From Solen grandis (lineage: Eukaryota; Mollusca; Bivalvia; Adapedonta; Solenidae), in assembly GCA_021229015.1 (NCBI GenBank), contig CM037782.1:60732387-60796386 (forward strand): a stretch of DNA of 64,000 nt. The letters are read 5' to 3'. Numbering within the stretch: the stretch's first letter is position 1; the number at the start of each line of letters is the position of its first letter. The position numbers and the translations under genes are program-made. Below are positions 1 to 11,807 of the stretch, piece by piece. The notes beneath the pieces were generated by a model, which saw only the letters and a program-made list of their open reading frames with translations, was not told the DNA's origin and made no database searches.

Positions 1-93
1 GAAAAGTAATAATTTCACAGTATATTGTCATATGTCATAGCAAACGTCTCTACAATGTTTTACACATAAGTATTGATGATTATAATGAATCGC

Positions 94-130
94 TGCTCTC
101 TCTCTCCCCCCCCCCCCTCTCTCTCTCTCT

Positions 131-183
<53 letters not shown>
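94..183. repeat. (CT)n microsatellite with two C-runs
   Basis: Two blocks of CT repeats separated by runs of 10-12 C, then about 25 CT units. The Ser/Leu/Pro open frame over it is an artefact of the repeat. Confidence 0.97.
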
Positions 184-186
<3 letters not shown>

Positions 187-1283
187 AGACAAATTTTAAT
201 AGATTTGTATTGTAACCTTCTGAAAGAAATGACTCAATTACTGAAAACAGAGGAGTGCTTAAAACTTAAAAGAGAAGTTAAAATTTCATGACATATTCCT
301 TTTTTATTCCAGTACATTATATGGAATATTGTTTACAGTATGATAATTGCAGTCCGGTCATAATATCTGTCTTTCTTTTGACATATTGGACAGTTTCGAC
401 CTTTTCCCTTATAGAATTATCAAATTGCATAAGTCATATTTGAACGTAGAGTAACAACAGCGAACGACCTCAAATGCGGGGTAAGCCACTGGAAAACGAT
501 GTATCGCTGTATTTGAAATACAGCTGTAGTTGAAGATGTATTTCTGTGAAACCAAAACAAAACTTATATACACTATTTTATATTAATAAGATAAACATCA
601 ATAATAACATCTTCATAAAATTAAGTCCGAATCTTTAATCACGCCGAGTGTTTGATTTAATCTAAGGATTATCTAAAACTAATGCGTGTATATACATGCA
701 TTCAAATTCATATACGTTTTCGTACACGGAAAGGTTTCACATATTCTGATATGTACTGTTTCTTTCGGCCAACAAATAGTATGCAACAATTGTGAATTTA
801 TATATATCTAGTCGCAAATTTACCACAAATGTAGTTGAAACTGCAATTGCAATTGCATCTCGGACAAGGTTCCATCGGTCAGTTTACATGTAGTACGTCA
901 TTAGATATTGATATGCTAGTTTACTTCTTTCGCGATGTCCACGAGGCACACGTGCAACACACGTGCATGACAGCAACTCGTGACATATCGAGATAGGATG
1001 GGCGCCTTGTGGTATTGCCAATGTATAGGTGGAACAGAAACGAGCAAAGCTCCTTGATTTAATATCACAACACGTTTCTGCACGAATTCACGAACATGGA
1101 TAGAGGCAAATGTAAGTGACTCTATAGGGTTTAGATGAGCAGAGTAATGGTCTCTGATTGACTTACTGATGGTAACTGTGCTCTAATACTGAACGAAAAT
1201 GTCTTTTTGACCTAGATCTTCCCTTTATTGTAGACAAAAAAAAAATCCGTATCAAGAGCACCTAATCATCTGAGGAGAAAACC
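184..1283. other. AT-rich spacer, no gene seen
   Basis: No long open frame and no recognised motif. A CACACGTGCAACACACGTGCATG stretch around 948-967 has two nearby E-boxes but no adjacent gene. Confidence 0.6.
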
Positions 1284-1488
1284 TCTAGGCAAAAAAAAAG
1301 GTTTCGTTTCTGGTCTCCAGCAAATTACAAAGATGGGCGGTAGGTCGGGATTTTATTTATTTAATTATTTATTTATTTACATGAAACGAATGGTCTAAAA
1401 AGAGAAATATATTTTAAAGGCGCAAAGGTAAAAAAAAATAAGGTGGGTCGGGAGACCAGAAACGGAACTTTTTTTTTTTTGGCCCTAC
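1284..1488. mobile_element. MITE with A/T-run termini and a GTTTCTGGTCTCC inverted repeat
   Basis: The left end has an A-run followed by GGTTTCGTTTCTGGTCTCC. The right end is GGGAGACCAGAAACGGAAC followed by a T-run: inverted repeats of about 20 bp plus the homopolymers. A second copy of the same plan lies at 29524-29750. Confidence 0.7.
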
Positions 1489-1718
1489 CGAGATTCTGAC
1501 TACAGGCTGTCGCCTGAAGCTGGGATAGTTCTATTTTAAACATGGTTGATATTATGCAAATCTTGATTTCTTTTCCGAGTGTTTATAATAATTAAAATGA
1601 AGAACATTTTTTTTTCCATTTAAGCGAATACTTTGAACAATACTCGAGGACTTTAAAGACGCTTCGAAATTCTCGAGTTTTTTTCCACTAGTTTACCCTC
1701 CTTTAAATTCGTATTTGT

Positions 1719-1960
1719 TTAACCCTTTCCCTCATATAGACTCATTTTGACGCACTCAATAGGTACCACATAAAGCCTGATCTGCAGAAAGCCAAACTCA
1801 AACCTTACCAAATTTAATTACAAAATCCTCATTTCCAGACCACTGAGGAGCAGCGAACAGCATAAAACCTGATCAGCCTGCGAGTTACTCGCAGGCTGAT
1901 CTGGTTTTATGCTGTTCGCATAGGTCTTTTCATGGTTTCCTTTATGAGGGAAAGGGTTAA
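1719..1960 (+). mobile_element. Palindromic-core MITE, copy 1 (242 bp)
   Basis: Terminal inverted repeats TTAACCCTTTCCCTCAT / ATGAGGGAAAGGGTTAA. The centre at 1853-1919 is a 67-nt near-perfect palindrome: 33-nt arms, one mismatch and a one-base loop. Five other copies lie in the window. Confidence 0.9.
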
Positions 1961-2671
1961 ATGATAAAACAAACGTAGGTCATTAAGCATGCAACGATCT
2001 ATTGCTGAAATATGCATCATTATATTTCTAAATAATTTAAAATCAATTGAAAAACACGAAATTAAAAATAAAATAGTTTCAAAGGGGTGCGTTTTTAAAG
2101 TCCTTGGGTCTATTTTTATACGTGTCAGCGTAATTTAGTATGAATTCTTTTGATTGGTTTAAAATGGCATGATGCCATTGAACGAGATCTATCTTGAACA
2201 GGGATTGATATTATTATTGTGTATGGTGCCCTCATTTCGATTTATGAGGACTATGTACTTTTCAAACTATCAATTACCACTAGATTTCAGTGAATTCACA
2301 CAATCATAGAGATCTACACACATTTCTTATGAGGGTGTTTTAGCTTCCCTCTTCCACAAAGAAGCGTAGAACCGGCGTGTAGTCGACTCCAAAACCACAA
2401 ATCAGTTTGCTTCTTTGATATAGAAGGAGTTATTAAAAGCATCAAAGATATTGATGCATTAAAATAATTAACGAACATCGCTGCTTGATCAGAAGAAAGA
2501 AGTTACGATCATGTGCAACCCACGTGTTTCTATTCTCTTCTTTTTTCCTCTCAATAAAATGAAGGCAATCCCACGTGAAGAGATATTAATTGACCTACAT
2601 ATATTCATATAAATGTATCAAATTTGATACATATATGTAAAAGAAATATACATGTACATACAATATTATAT

Positions 2672-2877
2672 TTAAGGTAGTTGGTCCATCATTATATTTA
2701 TTTATAATCGTTGTCCTTCAAATGCTTGTATAAAGTTCAGTGCAGATGCAGGCATCCATTGACTTGGAGCTATAGGCTCATATACTCAAAGTCTATAGAG
2801 GTTTGCATTTATCATAAAATTCCCACGACTATTTGTTGAACCATGATCACAATTTAATTATGAATTGATTACCTTAA
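2672..2877. mobile_element. MITE with TTAAGGTA ... TACCTTAA ends, copy 1
   Basis: The ends are inverted (TTAAGGTAGTTGGTCCATCA / TGAATTGATTACCTTAA), with inner arms around CCATGATCACAATT. The body ACTTGGAGCTATAGGCTC is shared with the copies at 35257, 10545 and 40775. Confidence 0.8.
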
Positions 2878-3489
2878 ACAATTGATCACTTAATTGGAAC
2901 ACATGGTTTGAGTTAGTTACGCAACAATTCATTTAATGATAGGTTGTATTTCAGCTTTAAATTTGACAATTACAATATAAATACTCAAGCAAAGAGAAAC
3001 ATTCCATTAAAAAGTATTATTTTTGTACTAAAATGTACAATTGTATTGTTTTTAGGTAATGAATCTATAAAACATTTATATTCCACAGGGAAAAAGTCTG
3101 ATAATTATGTCATTTATTTGATTCATTTCATAAGACCAAGAAGGTTAAGATCAATATTCAGAAATGACACGAACATGTCACAATTTCACACCGGCATTTT
3201 AAATTGGAAATGCAACTCTATCTTAGTCACATAAAGTCATGGCTCATCGCCTTAATATTTCATTTTTATGTTGCATTTTATCCGTTTCAAATCATAATGA
3301 GCCGGATTTATTTCAAGTACATCCTGGGTTTCTAGTTAAGATCATCATTTTATTATAACGCTAAAGTTGTTTTAATGATGTATTTGATTCGTTTCAAATT
3401 ATTTTATAGGCATTTGAAATTTAATTACCTCCATTTTAATGAGGTTTAATGCTTTAATTGTTTGATGTAATTCTGAGTTTCTTTTTTGT
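2878..3489. other. AT-rich spacer with a short unsupported open frame
   Basis: A frame of 96 codons (2944-3234) has no recognisable domain and AT-driven composition. I do not support it as a gene. Confidence 0.5.
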
Positions 3490-3605
3490 TTTATTGTTCG
3501 TCCATATCTGAGATATGTTGTTTGTAAAGCGCTTTTGAACATGTGTTTTTATATGAAAAGAGCGCTATAAAAATCTAGTATATAATAATAATATATTTTA
3601 CAAGA
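3490..3605 (+). repeat. 3' tail of a SINE/LINE-type retroposon with (TAA)n end
   Basis: TTTGTAAAGCGCTTTTGAAC, then AAAGAGCGCTATAAAAATCT, ending in a TAATAATAAT tract. The paired GCGCTTT/AGCGCTATA boxes with a short tandem tail are typical of widespread metazoan retroposon 3' ends. Confidence 0.55.
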
Positions 3606-4507
3606 TAATATTAATAAAATTTTCATCCGTGAATAGAAATGCTTTGAAAGGTATATGGTAATGTTATTTTTTATTTTATAGAATAAAATGTGTGTTGTTG
3701 TGGTTGTTGTTGTTGTTGTTGTTTTAAAGATTTTTACATTAAATCAAAGGTTTGTAGGCGTGTAAAGGAATGTAGGAGTGTTGATAAATTTCAAGCCGGT
3801 TGGAGAAATATTACAGACGGTATTGTCATTTCAATTTCGAGACACATTAAAAAGCATACAGAAAACGAAACTTTTCTTTTGTTTCAGTATATACTTCCAT
3901 ATGTATTTACAATGTTACCATTATTTTCCTCTTACATTTAAACAGATCAATATACTCTGTTATAACACTTCGAAAGAAAAATACGTGATCTGAATAAATA
4001 ATAGTTTTTACAGTTTCACCAAACAACTTAACAAACTAAATGATAACATAGATTATATAGATAATATCTATTTCTTCGGGACAGATAGCCTCATCTGTTT
4101 TAGTCCATTAAATAGGTCAAAGTTTGGAGAGTACACCTGCACTGAAATAGTGATAAATGTAGATACGTTAATTGATTTTGTGTATTGAAAAACATTTCTT
4201 TTTTTATTAATTATATGATATCAAAGACAAACAATGCCATACATGACTCCATATGTACAGTAAAAACGCGAAATTTCGAGGACCCAAATGGAAGCCTAAT
4301 GTCCTCAGATAATCGCAAGCCTTTTGAGAAAGTATATGTTTAATTTCACGGTAGGTAATTCAGTTTTTGTGAGGGGAAAAAATATAATCTCGAAATAGGC
4401 ACGGTATTCGGATTAACTCACCCCGGAAAATAGTTATTTTACTCTTCTAGTGCTTTGGGAGACTACTTATATAGCCTTGAAGTTATAAAAGTATTTAGTT
4501 ACTCATT

Positions 4508-4512
<5 letters not shown>

Positions 4513-4553
<41 letters not shown>
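4513..4553. repeat. (TG)n microsatellite
   Basis: About 20 uninterrupted TG units, directly abutting the SINE tail that starts at 4552. Confidence 0.97.
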
Positions 4554-4555
<2 letters not shown>

Positions 4556-4725
4556 TGGGTTTAACGTCCCACCGACAGTATTTCCGTCATTTTGAGACGA
4601 TGTCTACTTGAGACAGATATAGTGTTGCCACATTGCAGTATTACGCCATAGAAATATGGCATGATACCACACCTAGTCACATTATCCTGACACCTGGCCA
4701 ACCAGCCCAGGAACTACCCGAACTA
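4552..4725 (-). mobile_element. SINE with the CTGAAATACTGTCG 3' tail
   Basis: On the minus strand the sequence ends with the tail CGTTAAAC..., preceded by a body containing ATGATACCACACCTAGTCAC. A related copy in the opposite orientation lies at 24340-24500, and a body fragment at 8850-8890. Confidence 0.7.
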
Positions 4726-4899
4726 ACAAGTTATGTTTCAAATAAGTATTTTGATATGTGTATGTGAGTATATTATATGTCGTTCAAAACCTATTTTTAT
4801 ACATTTTAAAGGCGCGTGACTGTATAATACATTGCTGCGCGTACAACCCCCTCACCTTTTTTCTGTATTGTGCAAGTCTAAACCTACCGCGTGAAAAAC

Positions 4900-5125
4900 T
4901 AGTCCTAATTATAAGACCTATACGCCCTTCACCGCGTGGGTTCGAATCCTGACAGGGTCATTCGGATTTTCATGTGAGGCAGCCTTCCAGCTGGCTTGCG
5001 GTAGGTCGGTGGTTCTACCCGGATGCCTCCGTGCATTCGGGGTCTTCCTCCACCTGTAATTAGCTGGACGTCGCTATATGACTGAAATACTGTCGAAGCG
5101 ACGGTAAACTCAAATAGTCAAGTCA
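4900..5125 (+). mobile_element. tRNA-derived SINE, copy 1
   Basis: The head has a pol III B box, GGGTTCGAATCCTGAC (about 4938). The body GCAGCCTTCCAGCTGGCTTG, TCGGGGTCTTCCTCCACCTG and the tail TGACTGAAATACTGTCG follow. It matches, in inverse orientation, the more complete copy at 52565-52800, which keeps the A-box side as well. Confidence 0.82.
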
Positions 5126-7400
5126 AATCAAGACCTAGACGTAACCTATTTCACTTTTTTCCTTCATTATTTCTGATATTTTACATTTTTCATTTTCCAT
5201 GTTACGTCAACTAAAAAAAATATCACAAAGCGACGGAATATTTATAGAACTAGTGAAAAACATGATTATTCGTGTCGTTTGTATGAAAAAAAAGTTAAAA
5301 AGTCATCAGATTCTGAAATAAATAGCATTGTTATTGAATAAAATAAAAAAGGTATAGAATTAAAAAAAAGGGGTCATTTAACATTGGTATGTAAAATACG
5401 GAATATATATTTGTACTCGAACACAGCTTGGAAAATCGTATTAGACCCGCTCGTTCCATTATGATTTTCAAAGTTGTGTGAATATAAATCCGGTGTACAG
5501 AACAATGTTAAATAACCATATATATATAGAAGATCTTGTCTCATTCTTACGTTATATAGATATTATTTTCTATAACCACACCCACACACATAAACACACA
5601 TAGATGTTAGCTTATTACAGTTTTTTTACATATTCCTCTCTACAGTTTCTGGGTTGGACCAGTACTTTGCTCATTGAAATAAGCACGCAGGTATGTGTGC
5701 GCGCGCACTTGTCAATCTTCATTTTATGTTTTACCCATATATATCATATCATATATATTAATTATATACTTACATAGTTCAGTATAAAAGAAACTAAAAC
5801 GAGACATTATGGCGTGACCTCACATATATACAGTAGTGTCACTAAGAAAATCAATAACGTTACGATTTACTATAATGCTGTATTTATCAAAAATGGATGG
5901 CCAAAAAATAACATATTTTTCGGCAAATAAATTTCCAAATCTTCTTTTGTTTTGTTTTGTTATCGGCGTTGTTGCTGTTGTTTTTTCCTAAAATCGATAG
6001 CAATCAACATGGAACGGAGTATTGACCTCTGTGAGGTTTGCGGGTTTCCAAAAGAGGTTCCTGTCCGCTTTCTACGACACTTGCTTATGATATGCCCTTT
6101 GGCCGTGATTCGAAAATTGTTCTTAACTCATTTCAAGGAAAAATACACAAAACGGAAGTCTTACATATTAAATCAAAATGAGGAAAAAAGGCCATATTTC
6201 AATATAATAATATACTTACCTTTACAGTTCCAGAAAATCATCACATATTCCAAGTATTTATCTCTCGTAGTTGCATGTGTAAGCTCCTATCGATTCCGTT
6301 ATAGCCAAAGTTTCTCAGCACGCATGTACATGTCTCTGTCTTGTGTTAACAACGAATACAGCTAATAATGTTCATTACACAGATACTGCAGCTCGAATTC
6401 TGGTATTGATCAGCATATATGATCAACCGCCGTACAACTGCTTTCTCTTTTAAAAATGCATGATGTTAAGTGAATGGCCCGTGCTCTTTATGTACCAAAA
6501 CTGATTACCACGGTGAAAAAATCCAAAAAGACTGGCAGTTTTTGCAGACGGGACACGATAGATATCGATTTTCTATACACGTGTTTGATATATAGGGTAT
6601 GGAAATTCCTATGACAGTGCTTGCGTAAAGTGGTCTGTTACATCGTCTGGTATCTTGTAATGTGTATAGGAAAAAAAGGAAAATATATTTATTGGTGGGA
6701 ATTTGTTTACTACTCAACTGTAGGATATGATATATCACGTGCAGCTCGTGATAATGTTTATACTATGCTTTCTTATAGGGCATGTCCATTCGCTGGACAG
6801 CACCAAAACTTCATTGGCATAACAGATAAGGTCTGATTAATTAACACAACGCTCATTAATTCAGTTGTTCATTTTTAAACAGGGTTTTTAATGTAGTATA
6901 CATTCCTGCATCGACAACTTTTCGGGGTAATATTTAGACATCTATATTTTGATTTCCCTCTGTCTTACTACGCGGAGATAAAGTTCCATTAGTCTCTTAG
7001 TTCCATTAGTCTCTTAGTTGTGACCATTTTCATGTTTATCTCAATGCGTTTACATTAATATGGAAGTTACTGAATCAAAATGTGGTGACACATGTACTCG
7101 TAAAAATGAAAATATATAACATAAAAAGTAAATAATGAAATATATAAGGTTTTAAATTTGCTTCCACATATTGATTTTACAAACGTATACAAGAGAAATA
7201 AGGAGAGTAAGATTGGCAATGTGTTTATTGTTAGCAGTCCATTGAGACAAATGGTGTATTCATCTATTCTTCTAACGACCGTGTTCACACAAGGTTAAAA
7301 CCATTTTATAACATTGGCTTGATTGGCATCGCTTGAAACTTTGGTCCTCGTTTATCAAATAATAATAATAAAAAATCGACATCATTCAGTGCTTTGATTT
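5126..7400. other. Spacer, no supported gene
   Basis: The longest frame (5952-6365, 137 codons, with one CEVCGF stretch) matches nothing I know and has AT-biased composition. Around 5640 a short copy of GGTTGGACCAGTACTTTG occurs, shared with 17150, 44710 (inverted) and 53280. At 6988-7018 a 17-bp unit, TTCCATTAGTCTCTTAG, is repeated twice. Confidence 0.5.
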
Positions 7401-7475
7401 TTAACAGTTCTTCGATCGCTCGTTCATTTTCGCTTGTCCATTCACACATTTATTCGTTCGTTCATTCGTTTGCTA
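7401..7475. repeat. Degenerate TTCG/TTCA tetranucleotide tract
   Basis: Runs of CGTTCATT, TTCGTTCGTTCATTCGTT and similar words. A poly-T run of about 28 follows at 7828-7855. Confidence 0.6.
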
Positions 7476-7826
7476 AGAGGTCAGTAATAACATTTCGATT
7501 GATAGATTATTATGAATAAAGGAATGAATCCATACATTCGTCCAAAACTTCGTTTGTTTTGTATGTTTTTGACCTACATTAGTGTCAGAAGCTGTTCTAC
7601 TTTATTCATTCAGTTTCAGTATATTGATGTCACGTTTTATTGATAGTTAAAACCAGGGGTATGAGGGCGTATAGTTATGCAAATTCGCCTTTAAGTCTCC
7701 ACATCATGCATGCGAGACTTTCAGAGATTAACGTTTAATACAGCTGACGTTAGAGGATATCGAAGATAAAATCCTTGGCTTTCCTCATGTCGTTAGTTTC
7801 TGACAGAGAAATGGACGCATCTTCTA

Positions 7827-7861
<35 letters not shown>

Positions 7862-8029
7862 AATCACAAGAGCTGTTTTACAAAAGTCACAGAAGAGATA
7901 GGTGCAATTTACACCCGTTACTTATCAATATGGTTATGATTTTTCCCAATATAATAGACTTATGATCCTGGAATTCAATAAGACTTTTCCATTGCCATTC
8001 AGGTAAAGCTTGCAGTTCGTACTTAATAT

Positions 8030-8125
8030 TTTTTCAGAACCCAAGGATAGAGCTCGAAACCGCTACTTCCCACTTTCAAGGCGAACGCCCACATGTTATT
8101 TGGCCACCATGGGCGATCTGATAGG
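8030..8125 (-). mobile_element. tRNA-like SINE head, degenerate
   Basis: The minus strand reads an A-box-like GGTGGCCAAATAACATG and a B-box-like GGTTTCGAGCTCTATCC about 50 nt later, the spacing of a tRNA-derived promoter. No recognisable SINE body follows. Confidence 0.4.
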
Positions 8126-9534
8126 TGTGATACAGTATGATATATTGAATCGACTTTTTCGGTCATGATATAAAATTACGTATAGTTGCTTATCATTTAC
8201 ATTGTTAAATGAGAGTTTTGCATGCGATATTCAGTGTGAAATAAACCACGCCTGTTCTATCTAGCCCACTAATAAATGGAGTTTAACGTCAGTACACAAA
8301 TTCATTGTTATTCGAAAATATTAAAATAAAAAGGCAATTAAACCGCTCATGCAACAGTTATTGCGCAATCGGCTGAATTTATCAGGGTACAAATATGCAC
8401 TATATGGAAAGAAGAATATAAGGAGTATTTTACCCGTTTACCCAGATTGTATTCAGATGACTGGTCTGGTTCTATGCTGCGCAATATCAGGGAAAGGTAA
8501 TCCGGACAAGACTGTTCGCACTCTGACGTCATCAACGGATTCCTTCGAAAATCATACGGAGGATTCCGGAGATAGCCGAAGTGACACGATGGAAAAGTTC
8601 TGTTATGGGGTTTTGCGACATTTTAGAGATAACTTGTCTGGTTGAGAAGTTGCGACAAAAATAATGCTGCCACACGTGCAGCATGCAGGATCCAGAAGGG
8701 GGTGGGTGGGTTAGGAGTCATCGAATCCCTTGACATTTGGCTTATCTATTTAGCGTAAAAGAGTAAAGAAGAATTGACTTGATATGATAATTTTCATAGT
8801 TGGCCATTATACCCCTGATCCGCGTATGTGCAAATCACGCCGTAGACACGTGACATGATACCACACCTAGTAACATTATCCTGACACCAGAAACTACTCG
8901 TATGCTGTTCATACTCGTATGCCAAGAGAGGAACTACCACAAAGTTGGAAAGTAGGCTAGCTACAATGATAATAATCAAAACTAATTAGAAAATAAATAA
9001 GGCGTGAAATATTATATGACAATAAAAACTGACAACTGTTTCGTATCTTATTTAAGGCTTTGTAACATCAGAAAGACGATACAAGATGGTCCGGACTGGC
9101 CCAATCGTTACAATATCCTCAACATCCGTTCCGTGGAAATGGATGAGGTGTTCCGCATGAAGAGGAACTTTTCCTTTTACCACGTGACATTGATCAATAA
9201 GCTTTACAATTAACAAAATATGAAGATCACATGAAGATAAGGAGGGGTTGATTGATTATATCATCTTTCACGCGCCAGACAATAACAACATTCGGAACAT
9301 CTCGACCTTTTCCTAGCGAAAATTGGAGAGGTTTTCCGAATGTCAATTACATATGCATTAATAAAACCATATAATTTCATAAAACTTTTAAGAGAATTCC
9401 ATAGGTGATATATGAAATAAAACGTATCAGATAGTAAATAAGATAAGAAAGTTTATGATCTTTAATGAAAATAAAGGAGTAGTATTTCGAAAAGTTGTTG
9501 TCTTGATGTGTCATTTTGATGTGACAAAAAAAAA

Positions 9535-9755
9535 AAATGTTTCTGCTGTAAAATCACGCATCCATTATTAAATTGTGATCATGGTCCATTGAGTGATAAT
9601 GTTTTTTGGTGTTTTTTTTTATATTGTAAATGCTTTTAATATACTTAGAGTAAAGGAGCCTTAAACTCCATGTCAATGGATGCTTGCAATTGCCCTGAAG
9701 CCCTTTTAAGCATTTGAAGGATCATGATTAGATGATGGGTAAATTATTTTTATTA
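9535..9755. mobile_element. Diverged TTAAGGTA-type MITE
   Basis: ATTGTGATCATGGTCCATTG near the left, TCAATGGATGCTTGCA in the body and GGATCATGATTAGATGATGG near the right match the family at 2672, 10545 and 40775. Both tips are eroded. Confidence 0.6.
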
Positions 9756-10544
9756 TTTTTTTTATTTTTTTTTGATAGGTGTTTGTCCTTGGAAAATGCC
9801 ACTATGAAGGGCATGGTCAAACTGCATGGCAGCGTGAAATACTGTAAAGCGAGCATCGGTTAAGACAGACGAGCCTGGTAACCCAGATAACCTATCATGC
9901 GTTTGATATCAAGAATTAATGATGCTCAAAATCATTGGTTTTTTTTTTTTTTTTTTTTTTTTTTGCTGGAATGCTTTACTCGAATGTTTTAAGTATTGCT
10001 AGTGTTGTGCATGCCTCTTCGCATGATGATACACATATAAGAGTAATTCATTTTTTTTTAAATGGTGCACACTTTTTTTTTTTAATTATTATTAAAAAGA
10101 CGTTATATGGAATATTGCAAAGTATGATCTAATAAAATACAAGTGTAAATATTGGCCCACAATTTTTACATAAGCCAACCAAGAGATCCAGCTCCTTGAT
10201 GCTTCAACAAATGAAAGCTTCCAATTCCTAATGCTTATTTTCTGGTGTGTAATATACTGATAAAGAGTTAATGTTTAAAGTGTTAAAACTTTACAATCAT
10301 CCAACATTTCAAAGAAAACAAACCTCGCCCCTGAGGGCTTCAATGTGTTTTCTATGAAACATGAGAGAATTTTTTGGCCTTTCTCCATTTCTCAAACAAT
10401 ATATCGAGGAAATGTCAGAAGAAAAGACCAGCTTCTGGTTGACGAGGTTTTCGTCTGCTTACCATTTTTTCTACGCGTTTATGGTGAAAAGATTACACCG
10501 TTAAACTGTGCTGTCAACTAGATTTGGTCTGTCTTCAGTTGATC

Positions 10545-10743
10545 TTAAGGTAACGCAGCCATCATTAAATCGTGATCATGGCTCATCAAGTAATCGTGGG
10601 AACTTTATAGTAAATGCAAGCTTCTATAGACTTTGAGAAAGAGAGCCTATAACTCCGAAATAATGGATGCTTGCATATACACTGAGGTTTTTAAGCACTT
10701 GAATAACCATGATTATATTTTAATGATGGATGGACTACCTTAA
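10545..10743. mobile_element. TTAAGGTA-type MITE, copy 3
   Basis: TTAAGGTAACGCAGCCATCA at one end and TGATGGATGGACTACCTTAA at the other. The body word GAGAGCCTATAACTCC is shared with the copy at 40775. Confidence 0.8.
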
Positions 10744-11450
10744 ATGAGGTAGACGGCCATACATGAGTAAGAAAATAGGGATGATAATATGGCCAGTCTC
10801 ATGAAAGGGTGTGGTATCATGCCGCCTTCTGATGGCACGGCATCGCAGTATGACGGTTCCCATCATACTAATATTTACGGGATCCGGATTTCGTTACGTG
10901 ACCTCAATTTGACAAACACAAAAGAAACCAAAAAGAAAAAAAAGAAACCGCGAAATTTTATGTTACAGCCTCGCATATTTCATTTACAGGTGACAGATGC
11001 GTATCGAAAAACTATACTAATTAAAGGACAGATAAACACAAAAAAAGAATTCACAAGAAATTGTATTATATATTTTGATATCTGTCTTATATTTTGTAGT
11101 TTATATTTTCTTTATGATATATAGACTGGCCTTGCAACGCGTCTGCCACCTGTGATTTTAATCAGGCCAGGTTAAATTGTAAATCAGTTAAAGCCCTAAA
11201 TAAGATTCGAGTCTTCATTTTCAAATCGCGCTGGCCCTAACTGGATTCCATACCTATTGTCAAATGAGCGTAATAAATCAACTCATGGCGACTTATCTAA
11301 ACCAGCTAGTTGATAAATTATTGCGGCTAACTTTAAGTAACCTTGATGATATATCATAGAGAAGAACCCACATGCATCTCCGCGATCATCGTCACAATAA
11401 AACAACAAATTGATAAACTGACTCAGGACCATTTTGCAGTGACATCTTGC

Positions 11451-11469
11451 ATGACGTCACGTGACTCAC
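11451..11469. promoter_or_regulatory. Overlapping CRE, E-box and AP-1 words
   Basis: TGACGTCA (11452-11459), CACGTG (11458-11463) and TGACTCA (11462-11468) overlap within 17 bp. No gene is recognised nearby, so function is unproven. Confidence 0.3.
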
Positions 11470-11732
11470 CAGGTTGTACATTATATATCAGATAAAGATC
11501 TTTACTATTTTTACAGGTGCAGCTGCGTAATGATCCGAGAATGTCCAAAATATCTACATACAATATGCAAAATTTGCATCTCGTCGTTACGATTGCTTAT
11601 CGTAATTTCCTCGCTGGAACAGGTGTGCTCTATCAAAGAGAAGATATTAATGGAACGACATGAACTGTCGTGATAACATCAGCTCAGCTTATCTGATTTA
11701 GAAAATAGGAACATCACAGATAAAGAAAAAAT

Positions 11733-11798
11733 AATCGTCGGACATCCACGGTCAATTCGGTCCGTTACTCCCCAATCCATCGTGGGTTATCCGACGAT
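11733..11798. repeat. Hairpin repeat, CGTCGGA arms
   Basis: ATCGTCGGACATCCACGG pairs with CGTGGGTTATCCGACGAT across a loop of about 29 nt. It lies just before a pearl-like element. A second hairpin with a similar loop word (CAATTCCGTC) lies just after that element at 13091-13134. Confidence 0.6.
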
Positions 11799-11807
11799 CT
11801 CAAAAAA

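Noticed and set aside
73..291. 72-codon Ser/Leu/Pro-rich frame
   Set aside because: It is the (CT)n microsatellite translated.
5952..6365. 137-codon frame with CEVCGF and a few further cysteines
   Set aside because: No zinc-finger spacing, no recognised domain and an AT-driven C-terminal half; no splice or regulatory support.
8349..8645. 98-codon frame with a Ser/Asp-rich C-terminus
   Set aside because: No known family. It overlaps an equally open antisense frame and stands alone.
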